Notes: generated by a model from the letters alone, not told the origin. A DNA stretch of 6,406 nucleotides from an uncultured Clostridium sp. (GCA_900554635.1 USHY01000045.1:1-6406); one strand, 5' to 3'. Counted from the stretch's first letter, positions 1-5,763 are shown. A program made the numbers and translations.

Positions 1-2
1 AA

Positions 3-23
3 CATTCCATGTTAGTAGCCTAA
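3..23 (+). CDS. C-terminal tail of the IS3-family transposase (OrfB), partial
   Basis: Only the last six codons are visible, reading HSMLVA and then TAA. IS3-family OrfB (DDE integrase-type) proteins often finish with a short hydrophobic tail a few bases before the right inverted repeat, and here the stop is 7 bp inside the repeat. The position and orientation fit that layout. Six residues are far too few to identify a protein on their own, so the call depends entirely on the adjacent inverted repeat. The gene would read rightward, convergent with the Cys-rich gene that follows. Confidence 0.4.
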   Translation, partial: HSMLVA

Positions 24-30
24 TTTATAC

Positions 31-55
31 TGTCCAACTTTTTGGGTTCAGTACA
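31..55. repeat. Terminal inverted repeat of the IS3-family element
   Basis: This is a 25-bp stretch starting TGTCCAACTTTTTGGG and ending CAGTACA on the plus strand, bounded by TG and CA as IS3-family termini are. Its partner lies outside the window. The tip is 23 bp from the stop codon of the neighbouring Cys-rich gene. Confidence 0.68.
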
Positions 56-78
56 GAGTTTGCTTCGCCTTTGTTTAA

Positions 79-522
79 TTATAATTTTGTTTCTTCATTG
101 CATTCTCTATTACATTCTCTGTGGCATGGTTTAAAGTCTTTGCATTCTAGTCTTACACCTTTTAGGCATTTTCCATGTCTTCTACATTCTACACATTGTT
201 TGCAGTGTTTTACTCTGTCTACCCATATTTGAATTTCATATTTCTTGTCTGGGCACAATGGTCCAAATACGAATTCTCCATCTCTATCTGTAAATGTGTG
301 TGATACTGGGTTTCTTTCTTCTTTTCCATAGTCTAAGCATACTTCTATTAATTTTACAACTGCATCTTCTACTGGCTCTTTGTAGCAATCTCTTATTATG
401 CCATATATTACATTTCTATTGTCTTCTGGTAGGTTTATTTCTAAGTCAAATTGTTTTCCTTTTTCGATAAATCCATCCACTTTGATGTCTTGACAACATG
501 GTTTCTTTTCATCAAATTCCAT
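79..522 (-). CDS. Cys-rich protein with carboxypeptidase-regulatory-like domain, function unknown
   Basis: The product is 147 residues with no signal peptide or membrane segment. Residues about 38-102 look like a carboxypeptidase-regulatory-like / Cna-B-type beta-sandwich: VIYGIIRD, then EPVEDAVVKLIEV, then HTFTDRDGEFVFGPL and YEIQIWV. This is the usual pattern of a strand, a 'G-x-V-x-D ... P-V-x-A-x-V' unit and a 'T-D-x-x-G-x-F-x-F' turn. The protein has 13 cysteines: C9, C10, C46, C62, C90, and eight in the tail from 107 onward (C107, C110, C113, C119, C127, C133, C137, C141) among many Lys, Arg and Glu. The tail could bind metal or form disulphide or coat cross-links; the sequence does not decide. 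I have seen similar proteins in Clostridia described only by domain, and a spore-coat or surface role is inference. Upstream in-frame GTG (532-534) and ATG (529-531) are less likely starts, because a good AGGTGAT site lies 7 nt before the chosen ATG. The gene has its own promoter, and no terminator is seen before the IS tip. Confidence 0.8.
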   Translation of the reverse strand: MEFDEKKPCCQDIKVDGFIEKGKQFDLEINLPEDNRNVIYGIIRDCYKEPVEDAVVKLIEVCLDYGKEERNPVSHTFTDRDGEFVFGPLCPDKKYEIQIWVDRVKHCKQCVECRRHGKCLKGVRLECKDFKPCHRECNRECNEETKL

Positions 523-529
523 TTTTCTC

Positions 530-536
530 ATCACCT
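530..536 (-). promoter_or_regulatory. Ribosome binding site that fixes the start of the Cys-rich gene
   Basis: The minus strand reads AGGTGAT, a seven-base match to the anti-Shine-Dalgarno region, then GAGAAAA (7 nt) and ATG at 520-522. The two earlier in-frame starts, GTG at 532-534 and ATG at 529-531, overlap this site itself, which argues for the ATG at 522. Confidence 0.7.
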
Positions 537-549
537 TTTCAATATTTTT

Positions 550-568
550 ATATGCTTTCTTCGCATAT
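550..568 (-). other. Small stem-loop near the predicted 5' end of the Cys-rich gene's mRNA
   Basis: Six-base arms ATATGC and GCATAT enclose a 7-nt loop GAAGAAA. If transcription starts about 7-8 nt after the -10 element, the stem would form the very 5' end of the transcript, where such structures can slow decay. It is short and AT-rich, so chance is quite possible. Confidence 0.35.
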
Positions 569-570
569 CT

Positions 571-604
571 ATTATATTATATGATTTATGTCGAAAAAGG
601 TGAA
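571..604 (-). promoter_or_regulatory. Promoter of the Cys-rich gene (sigma-A-like and sigma-K-like readings)
   Basis: Sigma-A reading: TTCACC (599-604; 4 of 6) with a 17-bp spacer to a perfect TATAAT (576-581); a second TATAAT follows at 571-576. Sigma-K reading, using the B. subtilis late mother-cell pattern (A/C)AC(A/C), about 15 bp, CATAnnnTA: CACC at 599-602, 15 bp, CATATAATA at 575-583, a full match. The two readings overlap almost base for base, and in AT-rich DNA the CATAnnnTA motif is cheap, so the sigma factor is undecided. The -35 overlaps the end of the upstream terminator's T-rich tail. That a promoter exists here is likely, since a terminator precedes it and an isolated gene follows. 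Confidence 0.55.
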
Positions 605-628
605 AAAAGAGCATTAAAAGCTCTTTTT
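604..628 (-). terminator. Intrinsic terminator of the HD-domain gene
   Basis: The minus strand reads AAAAAGAGC, a 7-nt loop, then GCTCTTTTTT and further T-rich sequence, giving a 9-bp stem with a U-tract. It starts within the stop codon of the HD gene. On the plus strand the hairpin is also followed by T residues, so it could work both ways, but no plus-strand gene ends here. Confidence 0.82.
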
Positions 629-1184
629 AGATATTATTGAAATATGTTGTTTCCATATCTGCTTCATGTAATAATAATGCTAATGGATATTTCTTAAATG
701 CTTGGCCTAGGGCTAAATATTGTTCTTTTGGTTCTGAGAATCCCATATGCCAACGAATTGCATATTTTTCATCATTGGTTAATTTTATATACTCTGTAAT
801 CATCATTACTGATTTTTCTCCATGCCCATATGGTATTGTATCTTCAATTGTATAATATGGTACTTTTTCCCATTCTCCTTTTGCATTTTTTGCATTTCTA
901 AAATCTGTTTTGTAGAAATTTACTTTGCATAAATCATGTAGCAAAGTTACTATTATAAGTGTTTCTTCACTTACATCCATTTTGTGGTACTCTATTTTTC
1001 CCTTTAGTATTTTATAAACATTATAGCTATGCTCAATTAATCCACCCTTATATGCTCCATGGTATTTTGTGCTTGCTGGTGCTTCATAATAATCAGATTT
1101 ATCTAAAAAATCTAACAGTTCTTGCATTCCAGGTCGGTTCACTTTATTTAATAATTCTTTTACTTTATCTTTTACTTCACTCAT
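627..1184 (-). CDS. HD-domain metal-dependent phosphohydrolase, substrate unknown
   Basis: The product is 185 residues and cytosolic, with no signal peptide or transmembrane segment. It shows the HD-superfamily metal-ligand pattern: H52 in GGLIEHSYNVY, the H83-D84 doublet in TLLHDLCK, H121 in YGHGEKS, H146 in IRWHMGF and D176 in LLHEADMET. HD enzymes hydrolyse phosphate esters or phosphodiesters (nucleotides, cyclic nucleotides, RNA ends) using bound divalent metal. The GGLIEHS and LLHD blocks resemble the HD half of YhaM-type 3'-5' exoribonucleases, but the N-terminal OB fold of YhaM is absent, so that name is not justified. A nucleotidase or a phage-type HD hydrolase is equally possible. 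The ATG follows AGGAAG at 1196-1201 with an 11-nt gap. The gene lies 56 nt after clpX behind a hairpin with a weak T-tract, so co-transcription with clpX is plausible. It ends in a strong terminator. Confidence 0.88.
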   Translation of the reverse strand: MSEVKDKVKELLNKVNRPGMQELLDFLDKSDYYEAPASTKYHGAYKGGLIEHSYNVYKILKGKIEYHKMDVSEETLIIVTLLHDLCKVNFYKTDFRNAKNAKGEWEKVPYYTIEDTIPYGHGEKSVMMITEYIKLTNDEKYAIRWHMGFSEPKEQYLALGQAFKKYPLALLLHEADMETTYFNNI

Positions 1185-1205
1185 ATTATTTCTCTCTTCC
1201 TAATA

Positions 1206-1233
1206 ATAGAACAGCCTCTAAAAGCTGTTCTAT
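1206..1233 (-). terminator. Hairpin between clpX and the HD gene (weak terminator or processing site)
   Basis: A perfect 10-bp stem (ATAGAACAGC with GCTGTTCTAT) and an 8-nt loop begin 7 nt after the clpX stop codon. What follows is TATTAGG rather than a run of T, so it is a poor classical terminator. The RBS of the HD gene begins 4 nt beyond the stem. It could give partial termination or mark an mRNA cleavage or stability boundary. Confidence 0.5.
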
Positions 1234-1240
1234 CTAAAAT

Positions 1241-2563
1241 TTATGCTGTTTCAGTTTGCCTCATAGTCTTTGCTTTTCTTTTTTTGATTATTCCTCTTGT
1301 TTGGTCAACCTCATTTTCTTTGCAAAATTCAAGAATTGGTGGAGCTTTTTTTTCTACAGTGTCTTTTGTTATTGTACACTTCTCTATTCTTAAATTGCTT
1401 GGAACATCAAACATTATATCTCTCATTATTTCTTCTATAATAGATCTTAAACCTCTTGCTCCTGTATTTCTTTCTAGTGCTTTATCTACTATTGCATTTA
1501 GTGCATCTTGTTCAAATTCAAGTTCTACACCATCTAACTCTAAAAGTTTTTTATACTGCTTTACTAAGGCATTTTTTGGTTTTGTTACGATTTCAATTAG
1601 AGCATTTCTATCTAATTCTTGAAGTGTTGCAAGTATTGGTAATCTACCTACAAATTCTGGTATCAATCCAAATTTCAATAAATCTTGAGGTAGTAATTCT
1701 TCATATATTTTGTATTTATCCTGAATATCTTTTTTGCTTTCTATTTGAGCACCAAATCCTAAAGCTTTTTTGCAAGTTCTATCTTTAATAATCTTGTCTA
1801 ATCCTTCAAACGCTCCTCCACATATAAACAATATGTTAGATGTATCTATTTGTATAAACTCTTGATGAGGATGTTTTCTTCCTCCTTGTGGTGGAACTGA
1901 AGCAACTGTTCCCTCAACAATTTTCAAAAGTGCTTGTTGTACACCTTCACCGCTTACATCTCTTGTTATTGATGGATTTTCTGATTTTCTTGTTATTTTA
2001 TCTATTTCATCAATATAAATAATTCCTTTTTGGGCTTTTTCAATATCGAAATTTGCATTTTGAATAAGTTTTAAAAGTATATTTTCAACATCTTCTCCAA
2101 CATATCCTGCTTCTGTAAGTGTTGTAGCATCAGCTATTGCAAATGGAACATTTAAGATTCTGGCTAAAGTTTGTGCCAAAAGTGTTTTTCCTGAACCTGT
2201 TGGTCCTAAAAGTAATATGTTACTTTTTTGAATTTCTACATCATCAATTATTTCTTTGCAGTTAATTCTCTTATAATGATTATATACAGCTACTGCAAGT
2301 GTTTTCTTTGCCTCATTTTGTCCGATTACATATTCATCTAAAACATTTTTGATTTCCTGTGGTGTAGGTATTTCTTCGGTTTTAACATCTTCATAGCCTA
2401 GGTCTTCACTATATGCTTCGCTCTCTATTATGTTGTTGCAAACATTTATACATTCATCACAAATATATACTGATTTAGGACCTGCTATTAGTTTTTTTAC
2501 CATTTCTTGTGCTTTACCACAAAATGAACATCTAATTTCATTACTTTCTTTTTTATTTGCCAT
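1241..2563 (-). CDS. clpX: ATP-dependent Clp protease ATP-binding subunit ClpX
   Basis: This AAA+ unfoldase assembles as a hexamer, recognises tagged or damaged proteins, unfolds them with ATP and threads them into ClpP in the cytosol. Length is 440 residues, slightly longer than the common 410-430. Visible parts in order are: an N-terminal zinc-binding domain with C12, C15, C35 and C38 (CSFC and CDEC); Walker A GPTGSGKT (120-127); pore-1 loop GYVG (153-156); Walker B IIYIDEID (181-188); the RKH loop (229-231); the ClpP-docking loop LGF (268-270), a conservative form of IGF; arginine finger R307 in EFVGR; and sensor-2 GARGLR with R370. A short basic tail (KKRKAKT) follows. The ATG has AAAGGA 7 nt upstream, inside the 14-nt gap after clpP, so both are surely co-transcribed and probably translationally coupled. 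All key residues are present. Confidence 0.98.
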   Translation of the reverse strand: MANKKESNEIRCSFCGKAQEMVKKLIAGPKSVYICDECINVCNNIIESEAYSEDLGYEDVKTEEIPTPQEIKNVLDEYVIGQNEAKKTLAVAVYNHYKRINCKEIIDDVEIQKSNILLLGPTGSGKTLLAQTLARILNVPFAIADATTLTEAGYVGEDVENILLKLIQNANFDIEKAQKGIIYIDEIDKITRKSENPSITRDVSGEGVQQALLKIVEGTVASVPPQGGRKHPHQEFIQIDTSNILFICGGAFEGLDKIIKDRTCKKALGFGAQIESKKDIQDKYKIYEELLPQDLLKFGLIPEFVGRLPILATLQELDRNALIEIVTKPKNALVKQYKKLLELDGVELEFEQDALNAIVDKALERNTGARGLRSIIEEIMRDIMFDVPSNLRIEKCTITKDTVEKKAPPILEFCKENEVDQTRGIIKKRKAKTMRQTETA

Positions 2564-2577
2564 TTTCTTTCCTTTCT

Positions 2578-3177
2578 TTATTTACGATAATCAAGAATTT
2601 CATCAATTAAACCATATTTTAAAGCTTCTTCAGCTGTCATATAATGGTCTCTTTCTGTATCTTTTTCAATTTGTTCTAAACTTTGGCCTGTTTTTTCGCT
2701 TAATATTTTGTTTAGTTTTTCTCTTGTTTTTACCATATGGTCAGCATGTATTTTTATTTCAGTTGTTTGGCCTGCTAATCCTCCTGAGATTAATGGTTGG
2801 TGTATTAGTACTTCAGCATTTGGTGTAGCATATCTTTTGCCTTTTGCTCCACAAGCTAAAAGTACAGAACCCATGCTTGCAGCTAAACCAACACAAATTG
2901 TTGATACAGGACATTTAATATAGTTCATTGTATCTACTATTGCCATTCCATCTGTTATTGAACCACCTGGGCTGTTTATATAAAATGAAATTTCTTTATC
3001 AGGGTCTTCAGATTCTAGGAATAACATTTGAGCTACTACTAAGCTTGCTGTTGCTGGGTTTACATCCTCGCTTAAAAATATTATTCTATCTTTCAATAGT
3101 CTTGAGAATATATCATATGACCTTTCTCCTCTACTTGTTTGCTCTATAACATAAGGTACTAAACTATTTTTTTCCAT
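2578..3177 (-). CDS. clpP: ATP-dependent Clp protease proteolytic subunit ClpP
   Basis: ClpP is the serine peptidase that forms the two-ring, 14-subunit degradation chamber to which ClpX (next gene) or ClpC-type partners dock. Length is 199 residues, normal for the family. The start MEKNSLVPYVIEQTSRGERS matches the family N-terminus, which includes a short propeptide. The catalytic triad is present: S101 in GLAASMGS, H126 in LIHQP and D177 in ERDHYM. The oligomerisation and handle helix region (about 135-165) carries TTEIKIHADHM. After HQP the loop reads LISGGLAGQ, two residues longer than the LGGYQGQ of E. coli, which shifts the catalytic Asp by two. The ATG has AAAGGA at 3189-3194, 11 nt upstream. 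The gene follows tig across a 76-nt gap holding an imperfect hairpin and directly precedes clpX. Confidence 0.98.
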   Translation of the reverse strand: MEKNSLVPYVIEQTSRGERSYDIFSRLLKDRIIFLSEDVNPATASLVVAQMLFLESEDPDKEISFYINSPGGSITDGMAIVDTMNYIKCPVSTICVGLAASMGSVLLACGAKGKRYATPNAEVLIHQPLISGGLAGQTTEIKIHADHMVKTREKLNKILSEKTGQSLEQIEKDTERDHYMTAEEALKYGLIDEILDYRK

Positions 3178-3204
3178 AATTTATCAAATCCTTTCTTTGT
3201 TTTT

Positions 3205-3240
3205 ATGTAAAATAGGGACTGGCACAAAGGTGCTAGCCCC
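3205..3240 (-). terminator. Imperfect GC-rich hairpin between tig and clpP (attenuator or partial terminator)
   Basis: On the minus strand GGGGCTAGCAC, a 4-nt loop CTTT, and GTGCCAGTCCC form an 11-position stem with one G-U pair and one A-C mismatch. TATTTTACAT follows. It is the most GC-rich hairpin in the window. I see no convincing promoter between it and clpP, so full termination would strand clpP and clpX. Partial termination, setting more tig than clpPX mRNA, is the simpler reading; an RNA-processing site is the alternative. Confidence 0.55.
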
Positions 3241-3253
3241 TTGTAAATTCTGC

Positions 3254-4540
3254 TTATTTTATTTTAGCATTATCTACAATGAAATGAATTGTTTTTTCTG
3301 ATTTTAATGTTTCTTCAACATATTTTCTTAAATTTGGATTATTTTTTGCTTCTTCTTCTTTTTGTCCGTATGTTTCAGCCATTTCTTTTATTTTTGCATC
3401 AATTTCTTCTTCTGTTACTTCAATTTTGCTGTCTTTCATTATTGCTTCTAATACTAAGTTTACTTTAACTTGTTTTTCTGCTTCTTCTTTATATTCATCT
3501 CTGAATTCTTTCTTTGTTTTGCCAATCATTTGTAGATATTGGTCTAAGTTCATTCCTTGGTAGCTAAGTCTTGATGAAATATCTTTTTCCATATTATCTA
3601 TTTGAGTTTCAATCATTCCGCTTGGAATTTCAACTTTTGCATTTTTGCAAACTTCTTCAATTGCTTTATCTTCCATTTCAAATTTTGCTTTTGAAGCATT
3701 TTCTTTTTCTAGTCTTTCTTTGATTGATTTTTTCCAATCTGCTAATGTATCAAACTCGCTTGCATCTTTTGCAAATTCATCATTGATTTCTGGTAATTCT
3801 TTTTTCTTAATTTCATGTAATTTGATTTTGAATGTTGCTTCTTTTCCTGCAAGTTCTTTTGCTGGATATTCTTCTGGGAATGTTACTTTGATGTCTTTGT
3901 TTTCATCAATTTTCATTCCAATTATTTGATCTTCAAATCCTGGTATGAATTTTCCACTTCCTATTTCTAATTCATGGTTTTCAGCTTTTCCACCTTCAAA
4001 TGCAACTCCATCAACAAATCCTTCAAAATCAATTATTGTGATATCACCTTTTTGAACTGGTCTGTCTTCAACTGCAACTAGTCTTGCATTATGTTCTGCT
4101 GCATGTGCTAGTTCATGGTTAATATCTTCATCAGATACATTATACTCTACTTTTTTAAGTTCTATACCTTTATATTCTCCTAAAGTTACTTCAGGTTTTG
4201 TTTGAACTACAGCTGTGAATATTAAGTCTTTTCCTGATTCTATTTGTTTAATGTCGATTTCTGGTTTACTTACTGCTTCGATTTTATTGTCTTCTAGTCC
4301 TTTTACATATACATCGCCAGCTATTTCATTAAAAGCATCTTCATAGAAGATTTGGATTCCATAAGCTTTTTCTACCATCTTAAATGGTGCTTTTCCTCTT
4401 CTAAATCCAGGGATGTTAAAATATTTCGCATTTTTCTTATATACTGTTTGTATAGCTTCATTAAACTTTTCAGCTTCAACTGTGAATTCAAGTTTTACTT
4501 CATTTGCTTTATTTTTTACATTTTCTACTTTTACTTTCAT
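3254..4540 (-). CDS. tig: Trigger factor, ribosome-associated chaperone and peptidyl-prolyl isomerase
   Basis: Trigger factor binds beside the ribosomal exit tunnel, shields nascent chains and isomerises Xaa-Pro bonds. Length is 428 residues, the usual size. The N-terminal ribosome-docking domain (about 1-115) holds the signature GFRRGKAP at 45-52. The FKBP-type isomerase domain (about 161-245) shows KGDITIIDFEGFVDG, FIPGFEDQIIGM and the strand EATFKIKLHEI. The C-terminal helical arms (about 250-428) are rich in Glu and Lys, as expected for the substrate-cradling region. It is the first gene after the extended -10 promoter at 4584-4611, with a leader of only about 36 nt. AAAGGA lies about 13 nt before the ATG, a rather long spacing. 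The order tig-clpP-clpX is a well-known arrangement in bacteria and joins folding and degradation of new proteins. Confidence 0.97.
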   Translation of the reverse strand: MKVKVENVKNKANEVKLEFTVEAEKFNEAIQTVYKKNAKYFNIPGFRRGKAPFKMVEKAYGIQIFYEDAFNEIAGDVYVKGLEDNKIEAVSKPEIDIKQIESGKDLIFTAVVQTKPEVTLGEYKGIELKKVEYNVSDEDINHELAHAAEHNARLVAVEDRPVQKGDITIIDFEGFVDGVAFEGGKAENHELEIGSGKFIPGFEDQIIGMKIDENKDIKVTFPEEYPAKELAGKEATFKIKLHEIKKKELPEINDEFAKDASEFDTLADWKKSIKERLEKENASKAKFEMEDKAIEEVCKNAKVEIPSGMIETQIDNMEKDISSRLSYQGMNLDQYLQMIGKTKKEFRDEYKEEAEKQVKVNLVLEAIMKDSKIEVTEEEIDAKIKEMAETYGQKEEEAKNNPNLRKYVEETLKSEKTIHFIVDNAKIK

Positions 4541-4583
4541 TATTAAAATTCAATCCTTTCCGTTTGCTAAAATTAACTATATT

Positions 4584-4611
4584 ATTATATCATATTTTCC
4601 TTGTTTTGCAA
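4584..4611 (-). promoter_or_regulatory. Extended -10 promoter of the tig-clpP-clpX operon
   Basis: On the minus strand a perfect extended -10, TGATATAAT (TG-n-TATAAT; TATAAT at 4584-4589), lies 16 bp after TTGCAA (4606-4611; 4 of 6 match to TTGACA). Start of transcription is expected near 4576-4577, about 36 nt before the tig ATG. This is the best promoter in the window. I see neither a CIRCE element (HrcA) nor the heptad repeat bound by CtsR, so these heat-shock controls are not evident here. Confidence 0.78.
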
Positions 4612-4621
4612 GTAGTTTGCA
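4607..4621. repeat. Short inverted repeat overlapping the tig -35 region
   Basis: TGCAA, 5 nt, TTGCA: a dyad covering most of the -35 box and the bases just upstream. It could be a repressor or activator half-site pair, or the vestige of a metK terminator (the stem is weak and lacks a T-run). Five-base arms occur often by chance. Confidence 0.3.
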
Positions 4622-4635
4622 TAAATTTTTCATGT

Positions 4636-5751
4636 TTATAGTTCGATTATTTTTTCCCATGGCATGTTTTCTTTTCCAAAATGACCATAATTTGTTGTTT
4701 GCTTATATATTGGTGCTTTTAAGCCTAGGTATTTAATTATTTCTTTTGGAGTTAAGTTGAATTTTGCTTTTATTTTTTTCATTATTTCTTCTTCTGGTAT
4801 TGTTGCTGTTCCAAAAGTTTCTATAAATATTGAAACTGGTTCTGCAATTCCTATGGCATATGATAATTGTATTTCGCATTTTCTTGCATATCCATTTGCT
4901 ACAATGTTTTTTGCTAGGTGTCTTGCCATATATGTTGCTGACCTATCTACTTTTGTTGCATCTTTTCCTGAAAATGCCCCTCCACCATGGCGACTATATC
5001 CACCATATGTATCAACAATTATTTTTCTTCCAGTTAGTCCGCTATCCCCAAGAGGTCCACCTATTACAAATCTGCCTGTTGGATTAATGTAATATTTTGC
5101 TTTTTCATCTAATAAATTACTTGGAATTACTTTATCAATTACTTCTTTGATAATTTCTTTTTTTAGTTCTTCAAGGTCTTTTGTATCACTGTGTTGTGCT
5201 GATATTACTATTGTATCAATTCTTGTTGGTCCTTCATTGTTGTATTCTACTGTTACTTGTGTTTTTCCATCTGGTTTTAAACCATGAATTATATTTTGTT
5301 TTCTAACCTCTGTAAGTCTTTTTGCTAATTTATGGGCTACAGAAATTGCAAGTGGCATATATTCCTCTGTTTCATCACAGGCATAGCCAAACATCATTCC
5401 TTGGTCTCCTGCTCCTCCTATTTCATCATTTGTTCCTAGTGCAATATCTGGAGATTGTTTACATATGTTTACATGAACTTTGCATGTTTCATAATCGATT
5501 CCCGTTTCAGCATCATTATAGCCAACTTCACAAATGGCTTGTCTTACTATTTTTTCAATATCTATATTTTCAGCTTTTGATGTAATTTCTCCTGTTACTA
5601 TTACTTCTCCTTTGCTTGCAACTGTTTCGCAAGCTACTCTTGAATTTTCATCTTGTTCTAAATAAGCATCCAAAATACTATCTGATATATAATCACATAA
5701 TTTATCTGGATGCCCCTCTGTTACACTTTCAGATGTAAAAAACTTCTTCAT
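4636..5751 (-). CDS. metK: S-adenosylmethionine synthetase (methionine adenosyltransferase)
   Basis: MetK makes S-adenosylmethionine from methionine and ATP, with release of phosphate and pyrophosphate, in the cytosol; SAM is the general methyl donor. Length is 371 residues, a little short of the usual 380-400. Signatures are: GHPDK (13-17) near the ATP and metal site, the family signature GAGDQGMMFGY (113-123), and the glycine-rich P-loop-like GGGAFSGKD (256-264), followed by KVDRSATYMARH. The C-terminus NYGHFGKENMPWEK matches family ends, so the protein is complete. A TTG 21 nt upstream (5770-5772) would add MMKEGIE, but the ATG at 5749-5751 opens the conserved MKKFFTSESVTEGHPDK and has GAAGGA 6 nt before it. 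It lies 42 nt after yqeY and probably shares its transcript. No SAM riboswitch precedes it; there is not enough room. Confidence 0.98.
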   Translation of the reverse strand: MKKFFTSESVTEGHPDKLCDYISDSILDAYLEQDENSRVACETVASKGEVIVTGEITSKAENIDIEKIVRQAICEVGYNDAETGIDYETCKVHVNICKQSPDIALGTNDEIGGAGDQGMMFGYACDETEEYMPLAISVAHKLAKRLTEVRKQNIIHGLKPDGKTQVTVEYNNEGPTRIDTIVISAQHSDTKDLEELKKEIIKEVIDKVIPSNLLDEKAKYYINPTGRFVIGGPLGDSGLTGRKIIVDTYGGYSRHGGGAFSGKDATKVDRSATYMARHLAKNIVANGYARKCEIQLSYAIGIAEPVSIFIETFGTATIPEEEIMKKIKAKFNLTPKEIIKYLGLKAPIYKQTTNYGHFGKENMPWEKIIEL

Positions 5752-5757
5752 TTCTAT

Positions 5758-5763
5758 TCCTTC
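5758..5763 (-). promoter_or_regulatory. Ribosome binding site that fixes the metK start
   Basis: The minus strand has GAAGGA, 6 nt (ATAGAA), then ATG at 5749-5751. The alternative upstream TTG codon has no comparable site, because the bases before it are the AT-rich downstream side of the yqeY-metK hairpin. Confidence 0.7.

Larger units (their letters stand above)
1..55 (+). mobile_element. Right-hand end of an IS3-family (IS150-group-like) insertion sequence, partial
   Basis: Read on the minus strand from position 55, the DNA begins TGTACTGAACCC, then AAAAAGTTGGACA. This closely resembles the terminal inverted repeat of IS150-group IS3 elements as I remember it (outer tip TGTACTG, then an A/T run and GTTGGAC). 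The outer tip therefore lies at 55 and the body of the element extends leftward out of the window. A short plus-strand reading frame closing with TAA at 21-23, just inside the repeat, fits the end of the second transposase frame, which would make this the right end. The other terminus and the target duplication are outside the window or cannot be paired, so intactness is unknown. The family call rests on motif memory rather than a search. Confidence 0.72.

Noticed and set aside
523..534. GTG or ATG starts four or three codons upstream for the Cys-rich gene
   Set aside because: Both overlap the AGGTGAT Shine-Dalgarno sequence that is ideally placed for the ATG at 520-522.
1739..1773. ClpX docking loop reads LGF rather than IGF
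   Set aside because: Leu for Ile is an accepted conservative form of the ClpP-binding tripeptide, so it is not a sign of lost ClpP interaction.
4541..4635. CIRCE (HrcA) or CtsR operator before tig
   Set aside because: No TTAGCACTC-N9-GAGTGCTAA dyad and no tandem GGTCAAA-type heptads are present.
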